A stretch of 64,000 bases of DNA from the NCBI RefSeq assembly GCF_000968195.1, contig NZ_FO704550.1, positions 496,001 to 560,000 on the forward strand. Reading direction: 5' to 3'. How positions within the stretch are numbered: the first letter of the stretch is position 1; every line of letters starts with the position of its first letter. Below, piece by piece: positions 9,049-15,957 of the stretch. The position numbers were made by a program, and so were the translations under genes. The notes beneath the pieces are model-generated. The model worked only from the letters and a program-made list of their open reading frames with translations. It was not told where the DNA came from and made no database searches. Source of the DNA: Xenorhabdus doucetiae. Its GTDB lineage: Bacteria > Pseudomonadota > Gammaproteobacteria > Enterobacterales > Enterobacteriaceae.

Positions 9049-9184
9049 GCTAAAGAAATAATGTCTTGGCTACATGGTGGCATTGAAGACATTCCATTGG
9101 CAACCGGCGTGTAGTAAAAAAGTGGCATTTATTACAGTTCGGTTGTCTGCTGCTGGATTAATACACTTATCCGACTGGACACGC

Positions 9185-9648
9185 TCAGTTTCTCGAAACT
9201 TGGCGACGATGAGGAAAACTGTATTTTTTGGCCTGCCAAGCCACGATTAATCCAAGCAATAGCAATATACATATAACCCAAGGGAATGAAGATACGCCGC
9301 TGCTCTCCAATAGTATTCCTCCGACAATGCCTCCCCCCGCAATGGCAAGATTCCAGACAGTAACAACCATGGACTGTGCCACATCAGCACCATCCCCCGC
9401 AGCGTCTGCAGAAGCAGTTTGCAGTAATGTCGCCGCGCCACCAAAAGTCAGCCCCCACAGAGTAACAGCTAAGTAAATAACAAGTGGGATTTTACCGCCG
9501 AACCCCAGCATAATCGCCGTTAAGGTAAATACGCTAAGGCTGAACAATACCGATATTCTTAAATAGCGATCAACCAGTAGGCCGATAATCCAAATACCGA
9601 GCAAAGCCGCTACTCCAAATATCAGCAAAATGAAGTCAATGCGATCTA
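9185..9648 (-). pseudogene. MFS transporter, C-terminal fragment cut by IS630
   Basis: About 154 residues of the second half of an MFS drug/sugar exporter: five or more hydrophobic segments, including GIWIIGLLVDRYLRIS (a segment-loop-segment typical of MFS) and a final segment ending in WQAKKYSF. The reading frame runs straight into the left end of the IS630 copy at 9649. The missing N-terminal half (around 240 residues) is not found on the other side of the element, so sequence was deleted there. Non-functional. Confidence 0.75.
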
Positions 9649-10751
9649 TACCAATCGCCATTGAAGATGCTTGATTTCTTATCCAAACCCGATCATGCTT
9701 GCAATCATGAAAATTCATCTGACACCAGAACAAAAACGTGCCCTCGAATTGATGCATGATACCACTCGTGATAGTCGAGTCTGTGATCGCATCAAGGCCG
9801 TGCTTTTGGCGTCAGAGGGCTGGACAGCTCAGATGATTGCTCAGGCCTTACGTATTCATGAAACTACGGTAAGCCGTCACCTAAAAGATTTCATCGCGCA
9901 GGAAAAACTCACCCCCGAAAATGGCGGTTCTGAAAGCCATCTCTCTGCCAAACAAACCGCCGATCTGGTTGATTATTTGACGGCAAATTTGCTGCATACG
10001 ACCGCTCAAATTGTGGATTATGTACGAGCTCGTTGGCAGGTGTCTTTCAGCGTGGGAGGCATGACGAAATGGCTTCACCGACAAGGTTTCAGCTACAAAA
10101 AGCCAAAGGGCGTTCCTCATAAATTCGATGCGGATAAGCAGCAACAATTTATTGATGACTACCAGTCTCTGAAAGACCGGGCAGGTCAGAATGAACCTAT
10201 CCTATTTATTGATGCGGTGCATCCTTCGCAGTCCACAAAGCTCAGCTATGGTTGGATGAAAGCGGGGAAAAATCAGGTAAAAGTGGTCGAAACCACCGGC
10301 AGTCGTACCCGTCTCAATCTTCTGGGCGCCCTCAATTTACAACGAATTGAAGACACCGTGATCCGTGAATACCCGAGTATCAATGCCGAAAATATCGCGT
10401 ATTTTTTCGGCGCTATTAGAGAAACTTACCCACTTTCGCAAAAAATTCATATTATTCTGGATGGGGCGGGTTACCACCGGGCAGAATTGGTGAAAGAGGT
10501 GGCATATGTCCTTAATATTGAACTGCATTACCTACCGCCTTACAGCCCAAACCTCAATCCAATAGAGCGATTGTGGAAGTATATGAATGAGCAAGTACGT
10601 AACAATGTTTATTTTCCGGATGCGAAGACATTCCGTGAAACCCTTCGTCACTTTTTTCATGTCACTTTGCCAGAAAAAGCGAAAGAACTCACGACTAGAC
10701 TGACTGACAACTTTCAGATTTTAAAACCTGCATCTTCAAGTTAGATTGGTA
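9649..10751 (+). mobile_element. IS630-family insertion sequence, copy 1
   Basis: 1103 bp bounded by inverted ends TACCAATC/GATTGGTA and flanked by TA (9647-9648 and 10752-10753), the target duplication expected of IS630/Tc1-mariner elements. The ends were set by comparing with copy 2 (20969-22071), which has the same length and sequence in the opposite orientation. Left of it is a truncated MFS gene; right of it is a decayed vapB whose start lies 2 bp beyond the TA. Confidence 0.92.
9695..10744 (+). CDS. IS630 transposase, copy 1
   Basis: A protein of about 349 residues: N-terminal helix-turn-helix (GWTAQMIAQALRIHETTVSRHL), a second winged-helix half and a DDE_3 catalytic domain. The acidic triad is visible as FIDAVHPSQ, HIILDGAGYHR and NPIERLWKYMNE, with the IS630 hallmark LPPYSPNLNPIE. 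Several start codons are possible (TTG 9671, ATG 9695, ATG 9707), none with a clear ribosome binding site. It is intact, so the element is potentially active. Confidence 0.92.
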   Translation: MLAIMKIHLTPEQKRALELMHDTTRDSRVCDRIKAVLLASEGWTAQMIAQALRIHETTVSRHLKDFIAQEKLTPENGGSESHLSAKQTADLVDYLTANLLHTTAQIVDYVRARWQVSFSVGGMTKWLHRQGFSYKKPKGVPHKFDADKQQQFIDDYQSLKDRAGQNEPILFIDAVHPSQSTKLSYGWMKAGKNQVKVVETTGSRTRLNLLGALNLQRIEDTVIREYPSINAENIAYFFGAIRETYPLSQKIHIILDGAGYHRAELVKEVAYVLNIELHYLPPYSPNLNPIERLWKYMNEQVRNNVYFPDAKTFRETLRHFFHVTLPEKAKELTTRLTDNFQILKPASSS

Positions 10752-10754
10752 TAT

Positions 10755-10961
10755 ATGGAAAAGACAACGTCTTTAAAAGTAATCGTAGTCAGGCTGTACG
10801 TTTGCCTAAAGCTGTTGCTTTACCGGAAGAGGTAAAATCATGTTGATATTATTGCTATCGGTCGAACCCGCATCATAACGCCAGCAGGAGAGGGATGGGA
10901 TAGTTGGTTTGATGGTGAAAATGTCACTCCCGGTTTTATGATCGATAGGCAGCAGCCTTAA
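10755..10961 (+). pseudogene. Decayed VapB-type antitoxin
   Basis: Pieces of a VapB/AbrB-fold antitoxin appear in different frames: VFKSNRSQAVRLPKAVALPEEVK, then after a frameshift near 10846 HVDIIAIGRTRIITPAGEGWDSWFDG...MIDRQQP. The ATG at 10755 is also out of frame with VFKSN unless one base is added near 10770. Its promoter and ribosome binding site were displaced by the IS630 end. No VapC follows; the next gene is on the other strand. Dead remnant. Confidence 0.7.
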
Positions 10962-10966
10962 ATTCA

Positions 10967-11455
10967 TCAGTTCTTCCTGCCTAATGGCAGCATCAGCGTA
11001 TAGGGTGCCAACGGTGACTGGGTGAAACCAAGGCGCGTATAGAACGTTCGGGCGTTCTCATCAAGTGCGTGGACGATGATAGCTGAAATGCCCACCTGTT
11101 CCGCCATGCTGGCGACACGTTTCCAGGCATCCTGGAGAAGCAATGCCCCGAACTTCTTCCCTTGATATTCCACATCGACAGCCAGACGGCCGAGAAGCAC
11201 GACAGGGATAGGATCTGGCATATTGCGTTTAAGCGATGGTGTAGATTCAATATGATTAATTGAACCCGCGCTCAGACAATAATAACCGATAACGTCTTTT
11301 GTACCTTCCTTGCAAATCACAAAGGTGCGGCTCGCGCCGAGCTTATTATTTTTTAACGCCCGGCGTGAAAGCCATTCGTTTAATGTTTCATGCTGGCAAT
11401 AAAAATCATTTATATTATGTTCAGCTGTTAATATTTCAGGTGCATTTATTCCCAT
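10967..11455 (-). CDS. GNAT toxin (TacT/AtaT-like)
   Basis: A 162-residue GNAT-fold acetyltransferase of the type II toxin class. Typical features are the N-terminal LTAEHNINDFYCQHETLNEWLS, the acetyl-CoA loop YQGKKFGALLLQDA (about residues 93-106) and the C-terminal FYTRLGFTQSP with catalytic-type Tyr. Such toxins acetylate charged tRNA and stop translation. The start overlaps the DUF1778 antitoxin gene by 10 bp, the standard tacAT arrangement. Confidence 0.88.
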   Translation of the reverse strand: MGINAPEILTAEHNINDFYCQHETLNEWLSRRALKNNKLGASRTFVICKEGTKDVIGYYCLSAGSINHIESTPSLKRNMPDPIPVVLLGRLAVDVEYQGKKFGALLLQDAWKRVASMAEQVGISAIIVHALDENARTFYTRLGFTQSPLAPYTLMLPLGRKN

Positions 11456-11718
11456 GGTGCTTTATACCCCATGAGTTTTTTAAAACCGGCATTATCAGCA
11501 AGCGGTTGTTCCAGCATCTGCATGAACGCATGATATTTTTCGTCGTTAACGAAAAAGTGGTTTTGAGCAAGTATCGCCTCTTCGGCTGCGCGGCAGGCAG
11601 CATCCAGAATGAAATCAGTTCGGGTCTTCGATTGCAGGTTTGCTGCATGATCAATAAGCTCCCGCTGAAAGGCTTTCGCCCGGATATTGATCGGGGTTTC
11701 TTTAGGTTGCGTTCTCAT
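11446..11718 (-). CDS. DUF1778 antitoxin (TacA-like)
   Basis: A 90-residue protein with an N-terminal ribbon-helix-helix (INIRAKAFQRELIDHAANLQ, TRTDFILDAACRAAEE) and a C-terminal toxin-binding tail. DUF1778 antitoxins bind the GNAT toxin and the operon promoter. It is first gene of the pair, with a purine-rich ribosome binding site upstream. Confidence 0.88.
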   Translation of the reverse strand: MRTQPKETPINIRAKAFQRELIDHAANLQSKTRTDFILDAACRAAEEAILAQNHFFVNDEKYHAFMQMLEQPLADNAGFKKLMGYKAPWE

Positions 11719-11922
11719 AAATCACCTGTGTCGCTAATGGATAGAGTATTATTATAACATCTGTATATCTAATGGCTATACGTTTGGCGTCACTGCCAGC
11801 GATAGCGACACGCTTTTGCGGTTGCGACCGATCTGTCTACTGCTCATCACCTGTTTTAAAAGTCACAAATGATGATAATATGTGCTAATGTGGGTTTGTG
11901 TATAACAGTTAAAGGGAAAACT

Positions 11923-12177
11923 ATGAGCCGTCTCACCATCGATATAACCGATCTGCAGCACCAAAGCCTGAAAGCCATGGCCGCGCTGCAAGGCAAGACT
12001 ATCAAGCAATATGCGCTTGAACGTCTCTTTCCTGCCATGGATGATAGCGATCAGGCATGGCAGGAGATAAAGGCCTTATTGGATACACGAATCAGGGAAG
12101 GTTTGGAAGGGAAGGTATCCAAAAAGAGCGTGAATGACATACTTAATGAAGAGCTTACGAAAGAAGACCGCGTTTGA
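11923..12177 (+). CDS. ParD-like antitoxin
   Basis: An 84-residue protein starting at ATG 11923, behind AAAGGGA; an upstream in-frame ATG at 11869 lacks a ribosome binding site and would add an unlikely hydrophobic leader. The ribbon-helix-helix region reads LTIDITDLQHQSLKAMAALQGKTIKQYALERLF, typical of ParD/StbD-type antitoxins. The C-terminal half is the toxin-binding tail. The stop overlaps the toxin start by one base (TGATG). Confidence 0.83.
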   Translation: MSRLTIDITDLQHQSLKAMAALQGKTIKQYALERLFPAMDDSDQAWQEIKALLDTRIREGLEGKVSKKSVNDILNEELTKEDRV

Positions 12178-12494
12178 TGGACTATATACTTACGGATGCT
12201 GCCGAAGCAGATTTACGGGCAATTATCCGATACACGCGCAAGCAATGGGGTGATGCGCAAGTGCGCCGCTATATTACCGCGTTGGAACATGGAATTGTGC
12301 GCCTCGCTGCCGGAAAAGGCGCTTTCAGGGACATGAGCGCCATTTTCCCTGCATTACGCATGGCACATTGCGGAAGCCATTACGTATTTTGTCTGCCGCA
12401 AGAGAATACGCCTGCCCTGATTGTGGCAATTTTTCATGAACGTATGGATTTAATAACACGCTTGGCCGAGCGTCTGGCAGGACACAAATCTTAA
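12177..12494 (+). CDS. parE: ParE-type toxin
   Basis: A 105-residue RelE/ParE superfamily toxin. The N-terminal YILTDAAEADLRAIIRYTRKQWG and the central LRMAHCGSHYVFC followed by LIVAIFHERMDLITRL match ParE. ParE toxins poison DNA gyrase. Start at ATG 12177, translationally coupled to the antitoxin. Confidence 0.87.
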   Translation: MDYILTDAAEADLRAIIRYTRKQWGDAQVRRYITALEHGIVRLAAGKGAFRDMSAIFPALRMAHCGSHYVFCLPQENTPALIVAIFHERMDLITRLAERLAGHKS

Positions 12495-12619
12495 ACCTGC
12501 ATGACATGATAGAAATGTCCCGTTATTACGTCAAAAACCAGAAAATGATAACACGCAAAGGCGGCAAAACCCTGCAAACCGCGCATCAAAAAAGCCACAC
12601 CAAAGTGCAGCCTTATAGA

Positions 12620-12949
12620 CTATTTAATAAACTTTAAATCGTCTTTCCTGTGTCGCTTTTGTTCCTGATAAAAATTTTCATGAGAACCAAAATTTAACAG
12701 GTATAGCTCTATCTTTTCTTCAACCCAATGATATCCAAGCAAGGTTAGCAGGTTATTTAACTGAAATTTGTGAACGCGAAGAAAACTTAAATCGCCTTTC
12801 TTCTGTTCGCCAATTTCTGGGTCGTCGATAATTTTCTCTATCTCATCTTCCACGACGGCAAGAAGATTTTCAGGTAACTTAGATAACGCTTTAGAGAAAC
12901 ACCTTGTTTCATAAACATCAATCTTGGGACTTTTTTGTCCTTCTGACAT
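12620..12949 (-). CDS. RelE/ParE-superfamily toxin
   Basis: A 109-residue protein starting at ATG 12949, inside the end of the antitoxin gene. It has a basic RelE-like fold pattern: a core of VYETRCFSKALSKLPENLLAVVEDEIEK, LRVHKF and the terminal ELYLLNFGSHENFYQE. The final residues are rich in Lys and Arg (KRHRKDDLKFIK). It is related to the type II toxin family often annotated RelE/ParE; target (ribosome or gyrase) not determined. It overlaps its antitoxin by 32 bp. Confidence 0.78.
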   Translation of the reverse strand: MSEGQKSPKIDVYETRCFSKALSKLPENLLAVVEDEIEKIIDDPEIGEQKKGDLSFLRVHKFQLNNLLTLLGYHWVEEKIELYLLNFGSHENFYQEQKRHRKDDLKFIK

Positions 12950-13154
12950 AACGCGACACCTTACCATTATTGACTTCGCTTTTCGCCAGTAACGACTCAA
13001 GGATAAAGGAGTACGGCAAATCAGGGTTCTCTTCGGCGATGCGACCTATTTTTGCCCAATGCTCAATCTGCTTTGGTACACTCCTGCTTGAAGCTTCTGC
13101 GTGAACCTTTACATCGCTAACGAAGTCATCATCTAAACGGATACTAATAGCCAT
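12918..13154 (-). CDS. ParD-family antitoxin
   Basis: A 78-residue protein starting ISIRLDDDFVSDVKVHAEASSRSVPKQIEHWAKIGRI, the ParD-like antitoxin family in which a ribbon-helix-helix arm binds DNA. It precedes and overlaps the toxin at 12620-12949. The C-terminal basic segment would contact the toxin. Confidence 0.82.
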   Translation of the reverse strand: MAISIRLDDDFVSDVKVHAEASSRSVPKQIEHWAKIGRIAEENPDLPYSFILESLLAKSEVNNGKVSRYVRRTKKSQD

Positions 13155-13424
13155 TTGCGTAGCCTCTCGGTGTTTGTGTTACATGCGGTGCGAAACGCAT
13201 ACGCTTTCGGAAGCGCAGGTATAATGTGCGCCATTTTGTCGAATAACGCAATTTTTTGTTGCATTAAATAATTAAATACATGCCATCAGCCATTAGTAAC
13301 ACCAGTGACTTGTTTAAGGAAGAATTTTTAAAATTTCCATATCGGCGGAACCACGTTCAAATTTCACCATCCACTTTATCGCCCACCTGAACAACTTCCC
13401 ATCATCAATAACCGACCTTGCGAA
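13155..13424. other. Gene-free stretch upstream of the ParD-type antitoxin
   Basis: About 270 bp with no supported gene. It must hold the leftward promoter of the antitoxin-toxin pair (a TATACC element is visible on the reverse strand near 13220). Nothing else is recognisable. Confidence 0.5.
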
Positions 13425-13604
13425 GCCTCTCGCAAAACAAATACTGGGTATACATCCATTACAAAAAGATTGTTAATTCCTCCGCAAAATCCGCTATTGC
13501 ATCAATTTTGCACCATTTTTGTGTTTAACTTGCGTTCCATTTTCGCCATTATCATGCAGGCCAGTGGCATTTTTTAACAATCAATGGAAACAGGGAGAAA
13601 GTGA
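13425..13604 (+). repeat. Conserved 5' leader of rpn genes, copy 1
   Basis: About 180 bp immediately upstream of rpn are nearly identical to 29676-29852 upstream of the second rpn gene, including the GGAGAAA ribosome binding site and the GTG start. The match stops near 13425, so gene plus leader has moved or duplicated as a unit. The leader presumably contains promoter and regulatory elements. Confidence 0.8.
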
Positions 13605-14570
13605 GTGGGAAACAAGGACGAAAGACCGAATCATGATGAATTATTCAAGTATGTTTTAACACAATCCAATACAGCCAAAGCATTTTTATCGTTATACCTG
13701 CCGGAACATGTCCGGTCGTTATGCCATTTCCCGACCCTACGATTAGAGCCGGGAAGCTTTATCGACGAAAAATTAAGGAAACTGTATACGGATGTTCTGT
13801 ACTCGGTTGAAACGGTGCAAGGCGAGGGATATATTTATTGCGTGATTGAACATCAGTCAACGCCTGATCCGATGATGGCATGGCGGTTGATGCAGTATTC
13901 GGTGTCAGTGATGGCAAGTCACCTGAAAAACGGGCATAAAAAATTGCCGCTGGTCGTGCCCTTGCTGTTTTATCATGGAAAAACCCAGCCTTATCCTTAT
14001 TCAATGCAGTGGCTGGATTGTTTTGACCAACCGGAGCAGGCAGTGCGTCTGTATAGCCAGCCGTTTCCGTTAGTGGATCTCAGTGTACTCAGTGATGACG
14101 AGATCTTGACCCACCCTAAAGCGGTTGCCATGCTGGAGTGGGTTCAGAAACATATCCGCGAGCGTGATATGCACACCTGGCTCAACGGGCTGATTATGAT
14201 ACTGGGCACGGGAGATAATACAAAAGAGCAGGTTGAAGTTCTGCTTCGCTACTTATTGCATAATGGCCATGGGCAGAATTTTACGCAAATAATCCATCAT
14301 ATAGCTAACCAATTGCCGGAGGACAAAAATATGGTGATGACCATTGCAGAAGAATTGAAACAAGAAGGGCGAAGGGAAGGACTTGAACAAGGACTAGAAC
14401 AAGGCCGTGAACAAGGCCGTGAACAAGGACTTGAACAGGGCCGTGAACAAGGCCGTGAACAAGGTAAATTGGAAACCGCCCGTGCATTTTTACAAAACGG
14501 CGTGAGTGTGGATATCATTATTCGCAGTACAGGACTGAGCCGGGAGCAGATTGAAGCGTTAAGGCATTGA
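13605..14570 (+). CDS. Rpn family recombination-promoting nuclease (YhgA-like)
   Basis: A 321-residue protein starting at GTG 13605, 4 nt after CAGGGAGAAA. The N-terminal PD-(D/E)xK nuclease domain shows HDELFKYVLT (about residues 8-17), YTDVLYSVE (about 60-68) and YCVIEHQS (about 76-83), the expected D...ExQ core. The C-terminal part has a helical region, then a Q/E/G/R tract of repeated EQGREQG/EQGLEQG units (about 258-287), then GLSREQIEALRH. Rpn proteins are DNA nucleases that raise recombination and limit phage growth. In E. coli, a small protein translated from inside the gene and matching the C-terminal domain holds the nuclease in check; an equivalent start is present here at 14331. 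Confidence 0.9.
   Translation: MGNKDERPNHDELFKYVLTQSNTAKAFLSLYLPEHVRSLCHFPTLRLEPGSFIDEKLRKLYTDVLYSVETVQGEGYIYCVIEHQSTPDPMMAWRLMQYSVSVMASHLKNGHKKLPLVVPLLFYHGKTQPYPYSMQWLDCFDQPEQAVRLYSQPFPLVDLSVLSDDEILTHPKAVAMLEWVQKHIRERDMHTWLNGLIMILGTGDNTKEQVEVLLRYLLHNGHGQNFTQIIHHIANQLPEDKNMVMTIAEELKQEGRREGLEQGLEQGREQGREQGLEQGREQGREQGKLETARAFLQNGVSVDIIIRSTGLSREQIEALRH
14331..14570 (+). CDS. Candidate intragenic Rpn C-terminal small protein (RpnS-like)
   Basis: Inside rpn and in the same frame, GGAGG (14318-14322) stands 8 nt before ATG 14331. Translation from it would give 79 residues: MVMTIAEELKQEGRREG, the EQGREQG repeats and the LSREQIEALRH end. This is the same layout as the intragenic antitoxin proteins described for E. 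coli Rpn. The same GGAGG-ATG is kept in all three copies in this window (14710 and 28949 on the reverse strand). Expression is not shown. Confidence 0.6.
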   Translation: MVMTIAEELKQEGRREGLEQGLEQGREQGREQGLEQGREQGREQGKLETARAFLQNGVSVDIIIRSTGLSREQIEALRH

Positions 14571-14595
14571 TTGATTTTCCCGCGTCACCTGCGCA

Positions 14596-14935
14596 AATAC
14601 AAAAGAGCAGGTTGAAGTTCTGCTTCGCTATTTATTGCATAATGGCCATGCGCAGAATTTTACGCAAATAATCCATCATATAGCTAACCAATTGCCGGAG
14701 GACAAAAATATGGTGATGACCATTGCAGAAGAATTGAAACAAGAAGGGCGAAGGGAAGGACTTGAACAAGGACTTGAACAGGGCCGTGAGCAAGGCCGTG
14801 AAGAAGGTAAATTGGAAACCGCCCGTGCATTTTTACAAAACGGCGTGAGTGTGGATATCATTATTCGCAGTACAGGGCTAAGCCGGGAAAAGGTTGAAGC
14901 ATTACGGCATTGATTGATTTTCCCGCGTCACCTGC
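14596..14935 (+). repeat. Tandem duplicate of the rpn 3' end
   Basis: The block from about 14217 to 14595 (end of rpn through CACCTGC) is repeated directly at 14596-14935 with few substitutions and with fewer EQGREQG units. The N-terminal nuclease domain is not repeated. Slippage or unequal recombination at the rpn 3' end explains it. Confidence 0.85.
14710..14913 (+). CDS. Detached Rpn C-terminal domain (possible stand-alone RpnS)
   Basis: In the duplicated 3' block, GGAGG again lies 8 nt before ATG 14710, and the frame stays open for 67 residues to 14913. The product matches the C-terminal part of the adjacent Rpn but carries three fewer repeat units and ends SREKVEALRH. No nuclease domain precedes it. 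If translated, it would be a free copy of the putative inhibitor domain. It may instead be an inert remnant. Confidence 0.55.
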   Translation: MVMTIAEELKQEGRREGLEQGLEQGREQGREEGKLETARAFLQNGVSVDIIIRSTGLSREKVEALRH

Positions 14936-14962
14936 ACATGCTGGAAGATGCCGGCATGTGCA
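14933..14962. repeat. REP-like hairpin after the rpn block
   Basis: TGCACATGC (14933-14941) pairs with GCATGTGCA (14954-14962) around a 12-nt loop. A hairpin of the same design lies after the second rpn gene at 28732-28761, so it travels with rpn 3' ends. Confidence 0.65.
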
Positions 14963-15004
14963 ATAGCGATTTTGAGTGTTCTGCTGTATTTTGACATAAA
15001 AGAT

Positions 15005-15038
15005 CCCCAATGTTGGTTTGGTTGTCCAACTATTGGGG
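15005..15038 (-). terminator. Intrinsic terminator of Tad2-like gene 1
   Basis: CCCCAAT...ATTGGGG with an inner TTGG/CCAA helix. On the reverse strand it is followed by ATCTTTTATG. It lies 50 bp beyond the stop of the reverse-strand gene at 15088. Confidence 0.6.
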
Positions 15039-15087
15039 GTCACTTCACGAAGTGCAGCCTTAAATTCAGGGAGTGGATTTAGGGGAT

Positions 15088-15528
15088 TTATTTCCAACTG
15101 AGTTCAAAACGCTTGGTTTGACCCGTTTGCTTCAATATGGTAATTAAAGGTTGTATCTGAGAATAATTATAATCTCGATAATAAAGAGAATAATATGTAT
15201 TACCGTCGGCTTGGGTGGCTTGGGTGAAGCTACCGGAAATACCAATATAATAGGTTACACCATCGGCTGTTACATGAAGGGCTTTGTCACTTTTCTCAAT
15301 ATAAGGATTCCCTCCGCCTTCGCCATTATTCGCTTCCGATTCGTGACTTAGGCGCATGTGTTCTTTGGGAGCATTCCAGTCACTGCGATAGACTTGTTTT
15401 CCCAAATACACTAAGCTCAGCGCCCATGCGAAAGTCCCAGCGGGTACATTGATATTGTCATCGTTAACCTGATATTGGTTTGGATCAAACGGACATCCTG
15501 TCTCATCCAGTTTATTCACTTCAGACAT
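15088..15528 (-). CDS. Tad2/DUF2829-like protein 1 (hybrid, half of the Tad2 module)
   Basis: A 146-residue protein. Residues about 28-80 match the first half of Tad2/DUF2829: FAWALSLVYLGKQVYRSDWN, then PYIEKSDK. The second half of that module (W...TQEDLMACDW) is missing. The sequence passes directly into the C-terminal domain shared with genes 2 and 3 (VTADGVTYYIG...LITILKQTGQTKRFELSW). No signal peptide. DUF2829 proteins include the phage Thoeris inhibitor Tad2, which sequesters cyclic ADP-ribose-type signals; loss of half the module makes that role unlikely for this copy. The upstream leader is conserved with the other two genes. Confidence 0.65.
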   Translation of the reverse strand: MSEVNKLDETGCPFDPNQYQVNDDNINVPAGTFAWALSLVYLGKQVYRSDWNAPKEHMRLSHESEANNGEGGGNPYIEKSDKALHVTADGVTYYIGISGSFTQATQADGNTYYSLYYRDYNYSQIQPLITILKQTGQTKRFELSWK

Positions 15529-15554
15529 AAATACCTCTCCTATTATGAATTAAT

Positions 15555-15576
15555 AGTTAAAGGTTATTTCATCCTA
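15555..15576 (-). promoter_or_regulatory. Conserved leader motif of Tad2-like gene 1
   Basis: Read on the reverse strand: TAGGATGAAATAACCTTTAA followed by CT. The same motif precedes gene 2 (22956-22977) and gene 3 (24225-24246), always 25-50 nt before the ATG. It may be a binding site or part of the promoter/5' UTR. Confidence 0.5.
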
Positions 15577-15808
15577 ATTATAAACAGCCCGTTAATCTTA
15601 CTTAGGGAGAGTTTTTATCTCAATCGAATAACGCATAACCGAATAAATACGCATTTAAGTAGGGTGAAATGCGCTGGAATTTATCACTTCGCCAAGTGAA
15701 TAATTCGCTGGGGGGTAAATTCGAAGTTTACTGCTGAAAAATACCCGATATTCAATAAAGTGGATTTTAACGGGGTATAATGAATAATAGATTTAACTAT
15801 CCACCCCA

Positions 15809-15853
15809 GAAAGCGATAACTTTTTATTATCAGCCAATAGCAATATTTCATTA
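15809..15853. repeat. Short direct repeat, copy 1 of 3
   Basis: GCGATAACTTTTTATTATCA plus CCAATA.CAA.ATTTCATTA occurs here, at 17277-17319, and partly at 20600-20619. In the last two it directly follows a terminator hairpin after an exported-protein gene. Here the hairpin is absent. This suggests that gene-plus-terminator units were duplicated in tandem. Confidence 0.7.
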
Positions 15854-15957
15854 CTCTGTTGGCAATAAATTATTTACTGTGTCTCAAGCGCTCAGAAAGA
15901 TTAATTTTATATTTTTATTGAGTGCTGGAATATAAAATATTACATGAGGAGCTTTAT

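Noticed and set aside
12510..12640. A small forward frame of about 43 codons after parE
   Set aside because: It has no ribosome binding site, no recognisable domain and overlaps the 3' end of the reverse-strand toxin gene. Not supported as a gene.
14297..14518. A reverse-strand frame rich in Cys-Ser-Arg-Pro repeats opposite the rpn repeats
   Set aside because: It is the mirror of the GAACAAGGCCGT repeat of rpn. Its composition is forced by the repeat and no ribosome binding site is present.
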